From positions 124,001 through 188,000 of the forward strand of contig CAWHFO010000068.1 of NCBI GenBank assembly GCA_963828215.1: a DNA stretch of 64,000 nucleotides, in the 5' to 3' direction. How positions within the stretch are numbered: position 1 is the stretch's first letter; the number at the start of each line of letters is the position of its first letter. Origin of the DNA: CAVTJL01 sp963828215. GTDB taxonomy: Bacteria; Pseudomonadota; Alphaproteobacteria; Geminicoccales; Geminicoccaceae. A program made the translations under genes and the position numbers. Below are positions 27,378-35,281 of the stretch, piece by piece. Below the pieces are notes generated by a model, which was not told the DNA's origin, did no database searches, and saw only the letters and a program-made list of their open reading frames with translations.

Positions 27378-27845
27378 TCAGGCCGCCACCACGAGCGGCT
27401 CGTCGAGCTCGAACCACTCCTCGTCGCGCTTCGGATCCCCGGTCATCGCCATCAGCACGACGAACGTCGCGGGATCGTCCAGCGTCGCCATCGGCAGGTG
27501 CCACGTGTCGATCGCATAGGCGATGCCGATATCCCCCGGCACGACGAAGGCCCTGAGCGTCGAGGGATCAGGCGCCTGCTCGCCGGTCGCCGCGACGACC
27601 AGATAGCTGGCCCCGCTGATCGGCAGGAAAAGCTGGGTCGAGCGCCGATGACGCTCCATCCGTGGGGCCCGGAGCGGCAGGCTCACGGGCTCGCGCCTGG
27701 CGAGGAGCACCTTGAGGCGTGCCTCGGTGTCCCGCCGCTCGATCAGCGCGTCGAGAGCCTGCCGCTCGGGCCCGCGCGGGCGCTCGACGAGACGCCCATA
27801 AGGCGCGAACAGGCTCTCGGAGAGCGCCTGGGCCACCAGCGTCAT
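27378..27845 (-). CDS. Ureidoglycolate lyase (AllA) family protein
   Basis: A 155-residue member of the AllA fold, which cleaves ureidoglycolate to glyoxylate and urea in purine degradation. Signatures: ESLFAPYGRLVERP near the start, MERHRRSTQLFLPISG in the middle, and AYAIDTWHLPMATLD, containing the conserved histidine-rich core. The length is right for the family. No other allantoin or urate genes are visible nearby, so it may act on a related ureido or keto acid. Neighbours on the same strand are the DapA-superfamily enzyme (79 bases upstream) and the DUF3775 protein (188 bases downstream). Confidence 0.85.
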   Translation of the reverse strand: MTLVAQALSESLFAPYGRLVERPRGPERQALDALIERRDTEARLKVLLARREPVSLPLRAPRMERHRRSTQLFLPISGASYLVVAATGEQAPDPSTLRAFVVPGDIGIAYAIDTWHLPMATLDDPATFVVLMAMTGDPKRDEEWFELDEPLVVAA

Positions 27846-27924
27846 CGGATTCCCCCCTTCCTGCTCATCGCATGCTCAAACCGCCCGCACCGGGTGCCGA
27901 CGCGGAGCGGGCGCCCCACCGACA

Positions 27925-28863
27925 TCATGCACCGGGCAGCCCGTGATGCGCCCGCAGCCGCTCGAGCCGGGCCAGCAACCCATCGACCTCCGCCCGCGTC
28001 TCCGGGCTGAGCCTCGGGGCGGGCGCCCGGAGCGCCGCGGAAGCGATGGCGCCCCGCTTCTGCAGCACATATTTGCGCACGACGAGGCCCAGCCCCGGCT
28101 GCTGCTCGTAGCGGGCCAGCGGCAGATAGCCGTCGAAGAGGTCCATGGCCTCCTCGCGCCGCCCGGCCGCCATGAGCGCGCAGACGCCGACCAGCATCTC
28201 GGGGAAGGCGAAGCCGGTCATGGCCCCGTCGGCGCCGCGGTCGAGCTCGAACGGCAGAAAGACGCCGCCGTTGCCGACCAGGATGCTCAGCCGCCGTCCG
28301 GCCTCGGCCTCCAGCGCCCGCAAGGTGGTGATCTTGTCGAGCCCCGGCCAGTCCTCGTGCTTCAGCATCACGCAGGTCGGGCAGGCGTCGGCCACGCGCC
28401 GGATCAGGCCCGGGCTCATCGGCGGGCTGCCCGAGAGCGGGAAGTCCTGGAGCACCCAGGGCGTGTCGCCGAGCGTCCGGCTGGCGTCCTGCGCATAGCC
28501 GAGAACCGCCTCGTCGCCCTTCAGCGTTCCGGGTGGCGCCACCATGACGCCGGCAGCGCCGGAGCCCATCACCGCCTGGCTCAGGGCCCGCATCGCGGCG
28601 AACCCCGGGCTCGAGACCCCGACCACGACCGGCACCCGCCCGTCGACGCGCCGGAGCACATGCCGCGCGAAGACCACCGCCTCCTCGTGAGTGAGCTTGG
28701 GCGCCTCGCCCATCATGCCCAGCACGGTCACCCCATGGACGCCGCGCTCGAGATAGAAATCGACGAGGCGGTCGGCGCTCCCGAGATCGAGCTCGCCGGT
28801 GTCGGTGAAGGGGGTGGCGGCGATGATGAAGACACCGCGCGCGCCCTCGTCGAGCCTCGCCAT
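27925..28863 (-). CDS. Dihydrodipicolinate synthase family aldolase/dehydratase (not DapA itself)
   Basis: TIM-barrel class I aldolase of about 312 residues. The Schiff-base lysine is in CVMLKHEDWPG, and the glycine-rich GLGVVVGVS-type strand appears as VPVVVGVSSPG. The YNxP tyrosine of true DapA is replaced by LQDFPLSG, and MGEAPKLTHEE stands where GTTGE is usual. Substrate is therefore probably a 2-keto sugar acid or hydroxy-keto acid rather than pyruvate plus aspartate semialdehyde. Start ATG 28863 (MARLDEGARG) is preferred over 28920. The gene heads the small cluster running to the solute-binding protein gene and may define a sugar-acid or purine-derivative pathway. Confidence 0.85.
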   Translation of the reverse strand: MARLDEGARGVFIIAATPFTDTGELDLGSADRLVDFYLERGVHGVTVLGMMGEAPKLTHEEAVVFARHVLRRVDGRVPVVVGVSSPGFAAMRALSQAVMGSGAAGVMVAPPGTLKGDEAVLGYAQDASRTLGDTPWVLQDFPLSGSPPMSPGLIRRVADACPTCVMLKHEDWPGLDKITTLRALEAEAGRRLSILVGNGGVFLPFELDRGADGAMTGFAFPEMLVGVCALMAAGRREEAMDLFDGYLPLARYEQQPGLGLVVRKYVLQKRGAIASAALRAPAPRLSPETRAEVDGLLARLERLRAHHGLPGA

Positions 28864-29000
28864 GGGTTTCTCTCCTCCCGTCCGCCGCAGCGACTGGTGC
28901 CGGATGGCAACAGCGGCCACTCAGCCTGGAGTGCTTCGCCTTGCTTGTCTACTCGCGGAAGACGGGACCGCTGCACGAGCGAAGCGCCTCGCGCCGCTCG

Positions 29001-29642
29001 TCAGCCGCGTCGCTTCAATCGATAGCGCACAGCCGCCGCTGCGATCGTGTCGAACGTTTCCTCGCCCCAGCAGTTCATCGAGAAGTTGACCGCCACCAAC
29101 ACCAATCGGGTGTTGTGAAGTGTGTAGGGCTCGGTCGGATCGATGCGGTCGAGCGAGGGGGCGAACGGCTTCTTCGCCCGCCCGGTGCCGACGGAAGTCT
29201 CCCTGAACGGCAGGCCCGAGAGCGAGCAGCGTCCGCCGCAGGCCTCCCACAGCGCGCGGATGTAGACCTCCTTGAAGGGAGGGGCTCCTCTCAACCGGTT
29301 CTTTCCACTGGCACGGGAGACGAGCTCCCTTGCCCAGGAAGGCAAAGGTTGACCCTCCTCGATCGGCGTCGTCGTCTCGGGCGGTGGGGGTGGCGCGCCG
29401 GGGATCAGCTCATAATGCCCCGTCGTGACCTTGCGAATCTGGTGCAGAGACTGTAGACGCACGAGCGACCAAGCGTGGTTGTTGACGAAACGCGGCCACT
29501 GGGGATCCCGTGGGCCGAAGCCCAGCTCGGCGGCGATCTGCCGGCGCATCTCCTCGCTCGAGCCCACCCCCTTGCGGAGCTGCTCGAGCGATCGTTCCAC
29601 CAACGCGGCAACCGAGGGTAGTGTGAGCGAGGGCATCTTCAT
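29001..29642 (-). CDS. HNH-like endonuclease with Mrr-type winged-helix N-terminus
   Basis: A 213-residue intact protein. Residues 1-85 resemble the Mrr N-terminal winged helix, with SEEMRRQIAAELGFG, FVNNHAWSLVRLQSL and IRKVTTGHYELI. A short proline-rich linker follows, then an HNH-like nuclease module with CGGRCSLSGLPF, PSLDRIDPTEPYTLHNTRLV and AVNFSMNCWG. The histidine and asparagine of LHNTR and the preceding aspartate are the likely metal and catalytic residues, though a second cysteine pair is missing. No modification methylase is adjacent. It could be a modification-dependent restriction enzyme or an unlinked defence nuclease. The next gene downstream on this strand is uvr-unrelated DNA at a distance; the neighbour icd is upstream by 66 bases and unrelated in role. 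Confidence 0.65.
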   Translation of the reverse strand: MKMPSLTLPSVAALVERSLEQLRKGVGSSEEMRRQIAAELGFGPRDPQWPRFVNNHAWSLVRLQSLHQIRKVTTGHYELIPGAPPPPPETTTPIEEGQPLPSWARELVSRASGKNRLRGAPPFKEVYIRALWEACGGRCSLSGLPFRETSVGTGRAKKPFAPSLDRIDPTEPYTLHNTRLVLVAVNFSMNCWGEETFDTIAAAAVRYRLKRRG

Positions 29643-29708
29643 TGAGCAAATTTAGACACGCCGGGACATCTCGTCAGGCGCGAGCTGCGCTGCCGAAGCT
29701 AAGGGGCG

Positions 29709-30923
29709 CTACGCCATCTTCGCGCGGATGGCCTCCTCGACCTTGGCGAGGAACTTCGTGGTCGTTAGCCAGGGCTGGTCGGGGCCGATCAGGATGGCGA
29801 GGTCCTTGGTCATGAAGCCCTTCTCGACCGTCTCGACGCAGGCGGCCTCGAGACTGTGGGCGAAGGCCTCGACCTCGGGCGTCTGGTCGATGCGCGCGCG
29901 GTAGGCGAGGCCGCGGGTCCAGGCGAAGATCGAGGCGATCGGGTTGGTCGAGGTCTCCTTGCCCTTCTGATGCTCGCGGTAGTGGCGGGTGACGGTGCCG
30001 TGCGCCGCCTCGGCCTCGACCGTCTTGCCGTCGGGCGTCATCAGCACCGAGGTCATGAGCCCCAGCGAGCCGAAGCCCTGGGCCACGGTGTCGGACTGGA
30101 CGTCGCCGTCATAGTTCTTGCAGGCCCAGACGAAGGCGCCGGACCATTTCAGGGCCGAGGCCACCATGTCGTCGATGAGCCGGTGCTCGTAGGTGATGCC
30201 CTTGGCCTTGAAGGCGTCCTTGAACTCGGCGTCGAAGACCTCCTCGAAGAGGTCCTTGAAGCGGCCGTCATAGACCTTGAGGATGGTGTTCTTGGTGGAG
30301 AGATAGAGGGGCCAGCCGCGCATCAGCGCGTAGTTCATCGAGGCCCTGGCGAACTCGCGGATCGAATCGTCGAGGTTGTACATGGCCATGGCGACACCGC
30401 TGCCGGGCGCCTTGAAGACCTCGCGCTCGATCGGCTGGCCGCCGCCCTCCGGCTCGAATTTCATGGTGAGCCGGCCCTTGCCGGGGAAACGAAAATCGGT
30501 GGCGCGGTACTGGTCGCCGAAGGCGTGGCGACCGATCACGATCGGCTGCGTCCAGCCGGGCACGAGACGGGGCACGTTCCGGCAGACGATGGGCTCCCTG
30601 AAGATGGTGCCGCCCAGGATGTTGCGGATCGTGCCGTTCGGCGACCTCCACATCTGCTTGAGGCCGAACTCCTTCACCCGGGCCTCGTCGGGGGTGATGG
30701 TGGCGCACTTCACGCCGATATTGTGCTCCTTGATCGCCAGCGCGGCGTCGATCGTCACCTGATCGTCGGTGGCGTCGCGGTGCTCGATGCCGAGATCGAA
30801 ATAGAGCAGCTCGACGTCGAGGAAGGGCAGGATGAGCCGGTCCTTGATCATCTTCCAGATGATCCGGGTCATCTCGTCGCCGTCGAGCTCGACGATCGGC
30901 TTCGCCACCTTGATCTTCTGCAT
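29709..30923 (-). CDS. icd: NADP-dependent isocitrate dehydrogenase
   Basis: Converts isocitrate to 2-oxoglutarate with NADP in the citric acid cycle. The 404-residue intact protein belongs to the homodimeric, eukaryote-like class: KPIVELDGDEMTRIIW at the N-terminus, the substrate-binding SPNGTIRNILGGTIFREPI, the catalytic AMYNLDDSIREF region, LIDDMVASALKWSG with metal-binding aspartates, and NADP-binding EAAHGTVTRHYREHQ. Two tandem ATG codons (30926 and 30923) occur; the second is seven bases from GGGGAG and is used here. The gene is monocistronic between the HNH-like gene and dnaQ. Confidence 0.97.
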   Translation of the reverse strand: MQKIKVAKPIVELDGDEMTRIIWKMIKDRLILPFLDVELLYFDLGIEHRDATDDQVTIDAALAIKEHNIGVKCATITPDEARVKEFGLKQMWRSPNGTIRNILGGTIFREPIVCRNVPRLVPGWTQPIVIGRHAFGDQYRATDFRFPGKGRLTMKFEPEGGGQPIEREVFKAPGSGVAMAMYNLDDSIREFARASMNYALMRGWPLYLSTKNTILKVYDGRFKDLFEEVFDAEFKDAFKAKGITYEHRLIDDMVASALKWSGAFVWACKNYDGDVQSDTVAQGFGSLGLMTSVLMTPDGKTVEAEAAHGTVTRHYREHQKGKETSTNPIASIFAWTRGLAYRARIDQTPEVEAFAHSLEAACVETVEKGFMTKDLAILIGPDQPWLTTTKFLAKVEEAIRAKMA

Positions 30924-31048
30924 CATGACACTCCCCAAGCGGTGCCGCGCCCCCGGACTGCGGCGCTGCGTCGATCACGGTCCGACAGAGGCTGGCGCCT
31001 TGTAGCCGAGGCGGCGAAAGGCTGCCAAGAGACCGCGCGTAGCAACGC

Positions 31049-31723
31049 TCAGGCCCGCCACAAGGGGTCGGTGAGCCCGGCAATGAAGGCGGCATGGGCC
31101 TCGAGCTCCGCCGCCGACGGGGCGTGCGGGCGCGGCGGGCGGGCGATCCGTGCGACCACGACCGATCCGGCATCGCGGCGCCCCGGCATGGCGAGGCCCA
31201 GATCGGCCTGCCGTCCGCCCATCAGGTGGAGGTAGACCTCGGCCAGAAGCTCGCTGTCGAGCAGGGCCCCGTGCCTGGTGCGGGCCGAGGCGTCGACGCC
31301 GAAGCGCTTGCAGAGCGCATCCAGGCTGTTGGGCGAGGCCGGGAAGCGCCGCTGGGCCAGGAAGAGCGTGTCGATCGCGCGGTCGTGGGGCCAGGGCTCG
31401 CGCGCGAGGCGCCGCAGCTCGGCATTGACGAACCTCATGTCGAACGCGGCGTTGTGGATGACGACCTGGCTGTCGGCCACGAACTCGAGGAACGCCTCGA
31501 CGACGTCGGCGAAGACGGGATAGCCCCGGAGAAACTCGGCACTCAGCCCGTGCACCCGGAACGCCTCGTCGGGCATGTCGCGCTCCGGATTGATGTAGCT
31601 GTGGAACGTCTGCCCGGTCGGCACGTGGTTCAGAAGCTCGAGAGCCCCGATCTCGACCAGACGATGGCCCTGATCGGGGTCGAGCCCCGTCGTCTCGGTA
31701 TCCATCACGATCTGGCGGATCAT
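31049..31723 (-). CDS. dnaQ: DNA polymerase III subunit epsilon
   Basis: Proofreading 3'-5' exonuclease of the replicative polymerase, 224 residues. DEDDh motifs are all visible: exo I MDTETTGLDP, exo II HNAAFDMRFV, and exo III H with RHGALLDSELLAEVY. The C-terminal part after the linker is shorter than in Escherichia coli. The gene starts 8 bases after coaE and is in the maf-coaE-dnaQ order common in Alphaproteobacteria, so transcription likely runs from maf. Confidence 0.96.
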   Translation of the reverse strand: MIRQIVMDTETTGLDPDQGHRLVEIGALELLNHVPTGQTFHSYINPERDMPDEAFRVHGLSAEFLRGYPVFADVVEAFLEFVADSQVVIHNAAFDMRFVNAELRRLAREPWPHDRAIDTLFLAQRRFPASPNSLDALCKRFGVDASARTRHGALLDSELLAEVYLHLMGGRQADLGLAMPGRRDAGSVVVARIARPPRPHAPSAAELEAHAAFIAGLTDPLWRA

Positions 31724-31731
31724 TCTGCCCC

Positions 31732-32364
31732 TCAGCGATGGCGCAGCCAGCGACCGGGCCAGACCCGTCCCGTCTCGCCGTCCAGCCTGCGGATCAGCCC
31801 GGCCACGATCGCAGCCGTGGCACCCCGGTCGTACCCCGACGGGATGACGAAATCAGCGCGGCGGCGTTTCACGGCATCGGGCATCTGCTGAGCCAGAATG
31901 GCGGAGAGACGGGCCGGCGTCATCCCCGGCCGACGCAGGGCACGCTGGCGCTGGAGGGCCGCAGCGGCGCTCACCACCGCCACGCGGTCGACGCGCCGCT
32001 CGCCGCCGGTCTCGAGCAGGAGCGGCACGTCGAGGACGACGAGCGGGCGGCCGTCCCGGCACTGACGCTCGAGGAAGCGCTGCTCGGCTGCGCGGACCAG
32101 CGGATGAAGGATCGCCTCGAGCCGACGGAGCGCCGCCAGATGGCCCATGACCAGGCCGCCGAGCCGCCGTCGGTCGATGCCGGCCTCGGCGTCGCCGGTG
32201 CCGGGAAACGCACGCAGCACCGACGCTACGCCCGCGCCGCCCGGCCGGAGCAGGGCGTGGACCGCGGCGTCGGCGTCGAAGGCGGGAACTCCATAGGCTC
32301 GGAACAGGCCCACGACCCGGCTTTTGCCCATCGCGACCGAGCCGGTGAGACCCAGGAGCAGCAT
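31732..32364 (-). CDS. coaE: Dephospho-CoA kinase
   Basis: Last step of coenzyme A synthesis, phosphorylating the ribose 3' hydroxyl of dephospho-CoA. The 210-residue protein starts with the P-loop GLTGSVAMGKSRVV, followed by GVPAFDADAAVH, the dephospho-CoA-binding region ILHPLVRAAEQRFL and the lid region VVLDVPLLLETGGE. The C-terminal ADFVIPSGYDRGAT is the usual family ending. It starts one base after the maf stop, so the two genes are translationally coupled. Confidence 0.95.
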   Translation of the reverse strand: MLLLGLTGSVAMGKSRVVGLFRAYGVPAFDADAAVHALLRPGGAGVASVLRAFPGTGDAEAGIDRRRLGGLVMGHLAALRRLEAILHPLVRAAEQRFLERQCRDGRPLVVLDVPLLLETGGERRVDRVAVVSAAAALQRQRALRRPGMTPARLSAILAQQMPDAVKRRRADFVIPSGYDRGATAAIVAGLIRRLDGETGRVWPGRWLRHR

Positions 32365-32365
32365 G

Positions 32366-32983
32366 TCAGGGAAGCAGGGCGCCCTGGTCGCGGAGGAACG
32401 CGAGCAGGGGCAGGAGCGGCAGGCCGAGCACGGTGAAGAAGTCCCCCTGGACGCGGCTCACGAGCTGACTGCCCAGGCCCTCGAGCTGATAGGCGCCGAC
32501 GCCGGCGACCGCGGCCTCGCCGGCCGCGTCGAGATAGGCGTCGAGAAATTCCTCGCTGAACGGGCGGACCCAGATCGTGGCGGCCTCCACGGCATGCCAG
32601 ACGCGCGTTCCGCCCCGAACGCCGACCGCGGCCGAGACGAGACGATGGTCGCGCCCGCGCAGCCGGAGGAGCTGGGCCCGAGCCGCCGCGCGGTCGGCAG
32701 GCTTCTCGAGCCACTCACCCGAGAGATCGAGCAACTGGTCGGCCCCCAGGACCACCGCGTCGGGAGACCGGCCGGCGCTGCCGCGCAGCGCCTTCATCTC
32801 GGCCAGCGCCACGGCCGCTTCTTCGACCGGGCAGCCGTCGGCACGCAGCGCCTCGCGCATGCCGGCCTCGTCCACGACGGGGCGAGCCAGCGAGAAGGGG
32901 ACGCCCGCTGCCGTCAGGAGCGCAGCCCGCGTAGCGCTGCCGGAAGCGAGGATCACGGGCGGCGCCGAGGCCGGGACGATCAT
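32366..32983 (-). CDS. Maf family nucleoside triphosphate pyrophosphatase
   Basis: A 205-residue house-cleaning nucleotide pyrophosphatase. The N-terminal ILASGSATRAALLTAAGVPF is the Maf signature, with AVVLGADQLLDLSGEWLEKP as the active-site loop and AYQLEGLGSQLVSRVQGDFF toward the end. The GAD-Q sequence replaces the more usual GADT. It heads the maf-coaE-dnaQ unit. In many Alphaproteobacteria aroE lies between maf and coaE; here it is absent. Confidence 0.92.
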   Translation of the reverse strand: MIVPASAPPVILASGSATRAALLTAAGVPFSLARPVVDEAGMREALRADGCPVEEAAVALAEMKALRGSAGRSPDAVVLGADQLLDLSGEWLEKPADRAAARAQLLRLRGRDHRLVSAAVGVRGGTRVWHAVEAATIWVRPFSEEFLDAYLDAAGEAAVAGVGAYQLEGLGSQLVSRVQGDFFTVLGLPLLPLLAFLRDQGALLP

Positions 32984-33151
32984 CGGTACCGCTCCCGCGA
33001 CAGGAGGTGCGACCAGCAGACGGTCAGCCCGAGGCGCCGTGGAGGCCCCGAGGCCACGCTCGACTGGGCCCCCTGCAATAGTCAGCTCATCTATGTCGCG
33101 TCGCGGTGCTTTTCGCCATCCCGGATCGGACAGGCAGGTCGGAGCAGGACG

Positions 33152-33194
33152 AAAAAAGCCGCGGCAGCCCCGATCGGGGACCTACGCCGCGGCT
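33152..33194 (-). terminator. Rho-independent terminator after csbD-like gene
   Basis: On the minus strand AGCCGCGGC (33194-33186) pairs perfectly with GCCGCGGCT (33165-33157), with the palindrome CCCCGATCGGGG inside the loop region, followed by a run of six T residues (33157-33152). It lies 44 bases after the CsbD-type stop codon. Confidence 0.85.
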
Positions 33195-33237
33195 CGGGCA
33201 GGGGGCATTCCGGCGGCGGCCCTGCTCCTCGACGATG

Positions 33238-33438
33238 TCAGGAGACCCTGCGCTCCCACTCGCGGATCTGGCGATCGGCCTCGTCCTTCTCGACGCCGTA
33301 ACGCTCCTGGAGCCGGCCCCGGAGCTCGTCGATATTGCCGTCTATGCGGGTCACGTCGTCGTCGGTGAGCTTGCCCCATTCCTGTTTCACGCGGCCCTGC
33401 ATCTGCTTCCAGTTGCCCTTGATGATGTCCCAGTTCAT
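33238..33438 (-). CDS. CsbD family stress-response protein
   Basis: A 66-residue, highly charged helical protein of the CsbD-like family, typically induced by general stress; biochemical role unknown. It begins MNWDIIKGNWKQMQGRVKQE and continues WGKLTDDDVTRIDGNIDEL, the family consensus, ending in EWERRVS. ATG 33438 is preceded by GGAG seven bases upstream. It is monocistronic, with its own terminator downstream at 33152-33194, and is divergent from the oxidoreductase gene at 33568. Confidence 0.93.
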   Translation of the reverse strand: MNWDIIKGNWKQMQGRVKQEWGKLTDDDVTRIDGNIDELRGRLQERYGVEKDEADRQIREWERRVS

Positions 33439-33567
33439 TGATCGTCTCCGGCTGGATGTGCCTGCGCCGCCTTTCGGGAGGTGTCGGCAGCATCGTCTCA
33501 ACGCGGCCCCGAAGACAATGTTCCGCGGGGGCCGGCGCGAGGCCGGGTGAGGCAGGGAGGCGAAAGG

Positions 33568-34707
33568 ATGACTGCGACGCCGGTGGGCGCTCCGGTGCGC
33601 TTCGGGTTGATCGGCGCCGGCGCCATCATGCGGCTCAGCCACGCGCCCACGATCCGGCGTTCGGCCGGGGCCGAGCTGATCGCCGTCTTCGACCGCGATG
33701 CGGAGCGAGCCGGCCGGCTCGCCGGCGACTTCGGTGCCGTCGCCTGCGCGGAGGTCGAGCGCCTGCTCGAGCGGCCCGACATCGACGCCGTGGTCGTCGC
33801 CACGCCGAACCGCTTTCATCCGGAGGCGGTGATCGCGGCAGCGGCGGCAGGCAAGCACGTCCTGTGCGAGAAGCCGCTCGCGATCGACATCCAGGCCGCG
33901 AGGCGCATGGTGGAGGCCTGCGCCGCGGCCGGTGTCGTGCTGCAGGTCGGCTTCAACCAGCGCTACTGGAACCAGGTCCGCATCGCCAAGGAGCTGATCG
34001 GGGCCGGCGTGATCGGCGAGGTGCACGGCTTCCGCTCGATCTACGCCGAGCGCTGGGACGCCTATCCGGCGGCCACCCGCTACCGCTACGACCTGGCGCT
34101 CTCGGGCGGTGCCACGATCATCGACCTCACCATCCACCGGATCGACCTCGTTCGCCATCTGCTGGGCGAGTTCCGGGGCGTGATGGCCGAGCTCGCGCAC
34201 AGCGTCGTGCCCGATCCGATCGACGACAATGTCTGGCTCCTGGCCCGGCTCGAGGGCGGCGCCCGCGGCTGCCTCTCCTCCGACCGCTATTCGCCGGCGA
34301 TCGGCGACGGCACCGACATCTATGGCTCCGAGGGCACGATCCACCTGGCGACCGAGACGCTCAATCCGTTCCACGCCGCCCCGGTGGCCGTGCACACGGG
34401 GCGGAAGGCGGCCGATCTGCCGGACATGCTGCGCGAGGCGGTCTATCCCGAAGCCTGGTGGAAGGGCTTCGAGGGCGGCTGGATCACCCTGAAGCCGCCG
34501 CGCGCCAACCCCTACGAGGCGCAGCTCCAGGCCTTCTGCCGGAGCGTGCGGACCGGTGCGGCGCCCGACGTCACGGGCGAGGACGGGCTCAAGGCCCAGG
34601 AGGTCGTGCAGGCCGCGTATCTCTCGATGCGCGAGGGCCGCTGGGTCGACCTGCCGCTGCCGCCCGAGGCGCCCTTCCTGCTGCCCGACTACGGGGCCAC
34701 CGGCTGA
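33568..34707 (+). CDS. Gfo/Idh/MocA family NAD(P)-dependent oxidoreductase
   Basis: A 379-residue oxidoreductase with an N-terminal Rossmann domain (VRFGLIGAGAIMRLSHAPTI) and the family active-site lysine in HVLCEKPLAID. The second half includes LQVGFNQRYWNQ and the catalytic-type aspartate and histidine in IIDLTIHRIDLVRHLL. The substrate is probably a sugar, inositol or related polyol, not specified by sequence. ATG 33568 follows a GGAGGCGAAAGG ribosome site and replaces an unlikely upstream leader. Followed by a probable terminator at 34716-34740. Confidence 0.92.
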   Translation: MTATPVGAPVRFGLIGAGAIMRLSHAPTIRRSAGAELIAVFDRDAERAGRLAGDFGAVACAEVERLLERPDIDAVVVATPNRFHPEAVIAAAAAGKHVLCEKPLAIDIQAARRMVEACAAAGVVLQVGFNQRYWNQVRIAKELIGAGVIGEVHGFRSIYAERWDAYPAATRYRYDLALSGGATIIDLTIHRIDLVRHLLGEFRGVMAELAHSVVPDPIDDNVWLLARLEGGARGCLSSDRYSPAIGDGTDIYGSEGTIHLATETLNPFHAAPVAVHTGRKAADLPDMLREAVYPEAWWKGFEGGWITLKPPRANPYEAQLQAFCRSVRTGAAPDVTGEDGLKAQEVVQAAYLSMREGRWVDLPLPPEAPFLLPDYGATG

Positions 34708-34715
34708 GATCGCCG

Positions 34716-34740
34716 GTCCTGGCCCGGCGGGCCGGGACTT
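34716..34740 (+). terminator. Probable terminator after Gfo/Idh/MocA gene
   Basis: GTCCTGGCCC (34716-34725) pairs with GGGCCGGGAC (34729-34738) with one mismatch and a three-base loop, followed by TTCTAGGTTT. A GC-rich hairpin with only a weak T-tract. Confidence 0.5.
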
Positions 34741-34779
34741 CTAGGTTTATGGCGTGGCCAGATGCCGAAGGTGACGACG

Positions 34780-35271
34780 ATGATCCGATCGATAGCCTGC
34801 ATGTCGCTGCTGCCGCTGCTGCTGGGCCTTCCTCCAGCGCTCGCGGCTGGTGGGCCCGGCGCGGTGCCGATCGTCGTCGGCGACGCATGGGCCACGCCCT
34901 CGGTGCCCGGGAATCCGGCCAGCGACGTCTACCTCACCATCGACAACCGCGGCGACCGCCCGGACAGCCTGCTCGGGGTCGAGACCGGGGTCGCAGCAGA
35001 CGCCGAGGTGGCCGTCACCACCCTGGACGCGAACGACTTCCCCAGCATGAGCCTGATGCAGCCGCTGTGGGTCCCGGCGGCGAGCGAGACCGTGCTGCAG
35101 CCGGGCGCCATTCACGTGATGCTGATGGGGCTCCAGCAGAACCTGACGCTCGGCGAGAGCTTTCCCGTGAAGCTCGTCTTCGCTCACGCGGGAACGATCG
35201 ATGTCACGGTGCGCGTCGAGAGCGCCGGCGGAACCGCCTCGGCCGCAGCGCCCTCTCCCGCCAAGGGCTGA
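34780..35271 (+). CDS. PCuAC-like periplasmic copper chaperone (DUF461), first ligand altered
   Basis: About 163 residues with a signal peptide (MIRSIACMSLLPLLLGLPPALAA cut near AGG). The mature fold matches PCu(A)C, which delivers Cu(I) to cytochrome oxidase. The metal motif H-x10-M-x21-H-x-M is present from the methionine onward: M in DFPSMSL, then 21 residues to H in AIHVM. The expected first histidine ten residues before that methionine is a valine (VAVTT). Copper binding may thus be weakened or altered. ATG 34780 follows AAGGTGACGACG; an ATG at 34762 is also in frame. It is convergent with the SulP gene 10 bases away. Confidence 0.8.
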   Translation: MIRSIACMSLLPLLLGLPPALAAGGPGAVPIVVGDAWATPSVPGNPASDVYLTIDNRGDRPDSLLGVETGVAADAEVAVTTLDANDFPSMSLMQPLWVPAASETVLQPGAIHVMLMGLQQNLTLGESFPVKLVFAHAGTIDVTVRVESAGGTASAAAPSPAKG

Positions 35272-35281
35272 GCGCCTGCCG

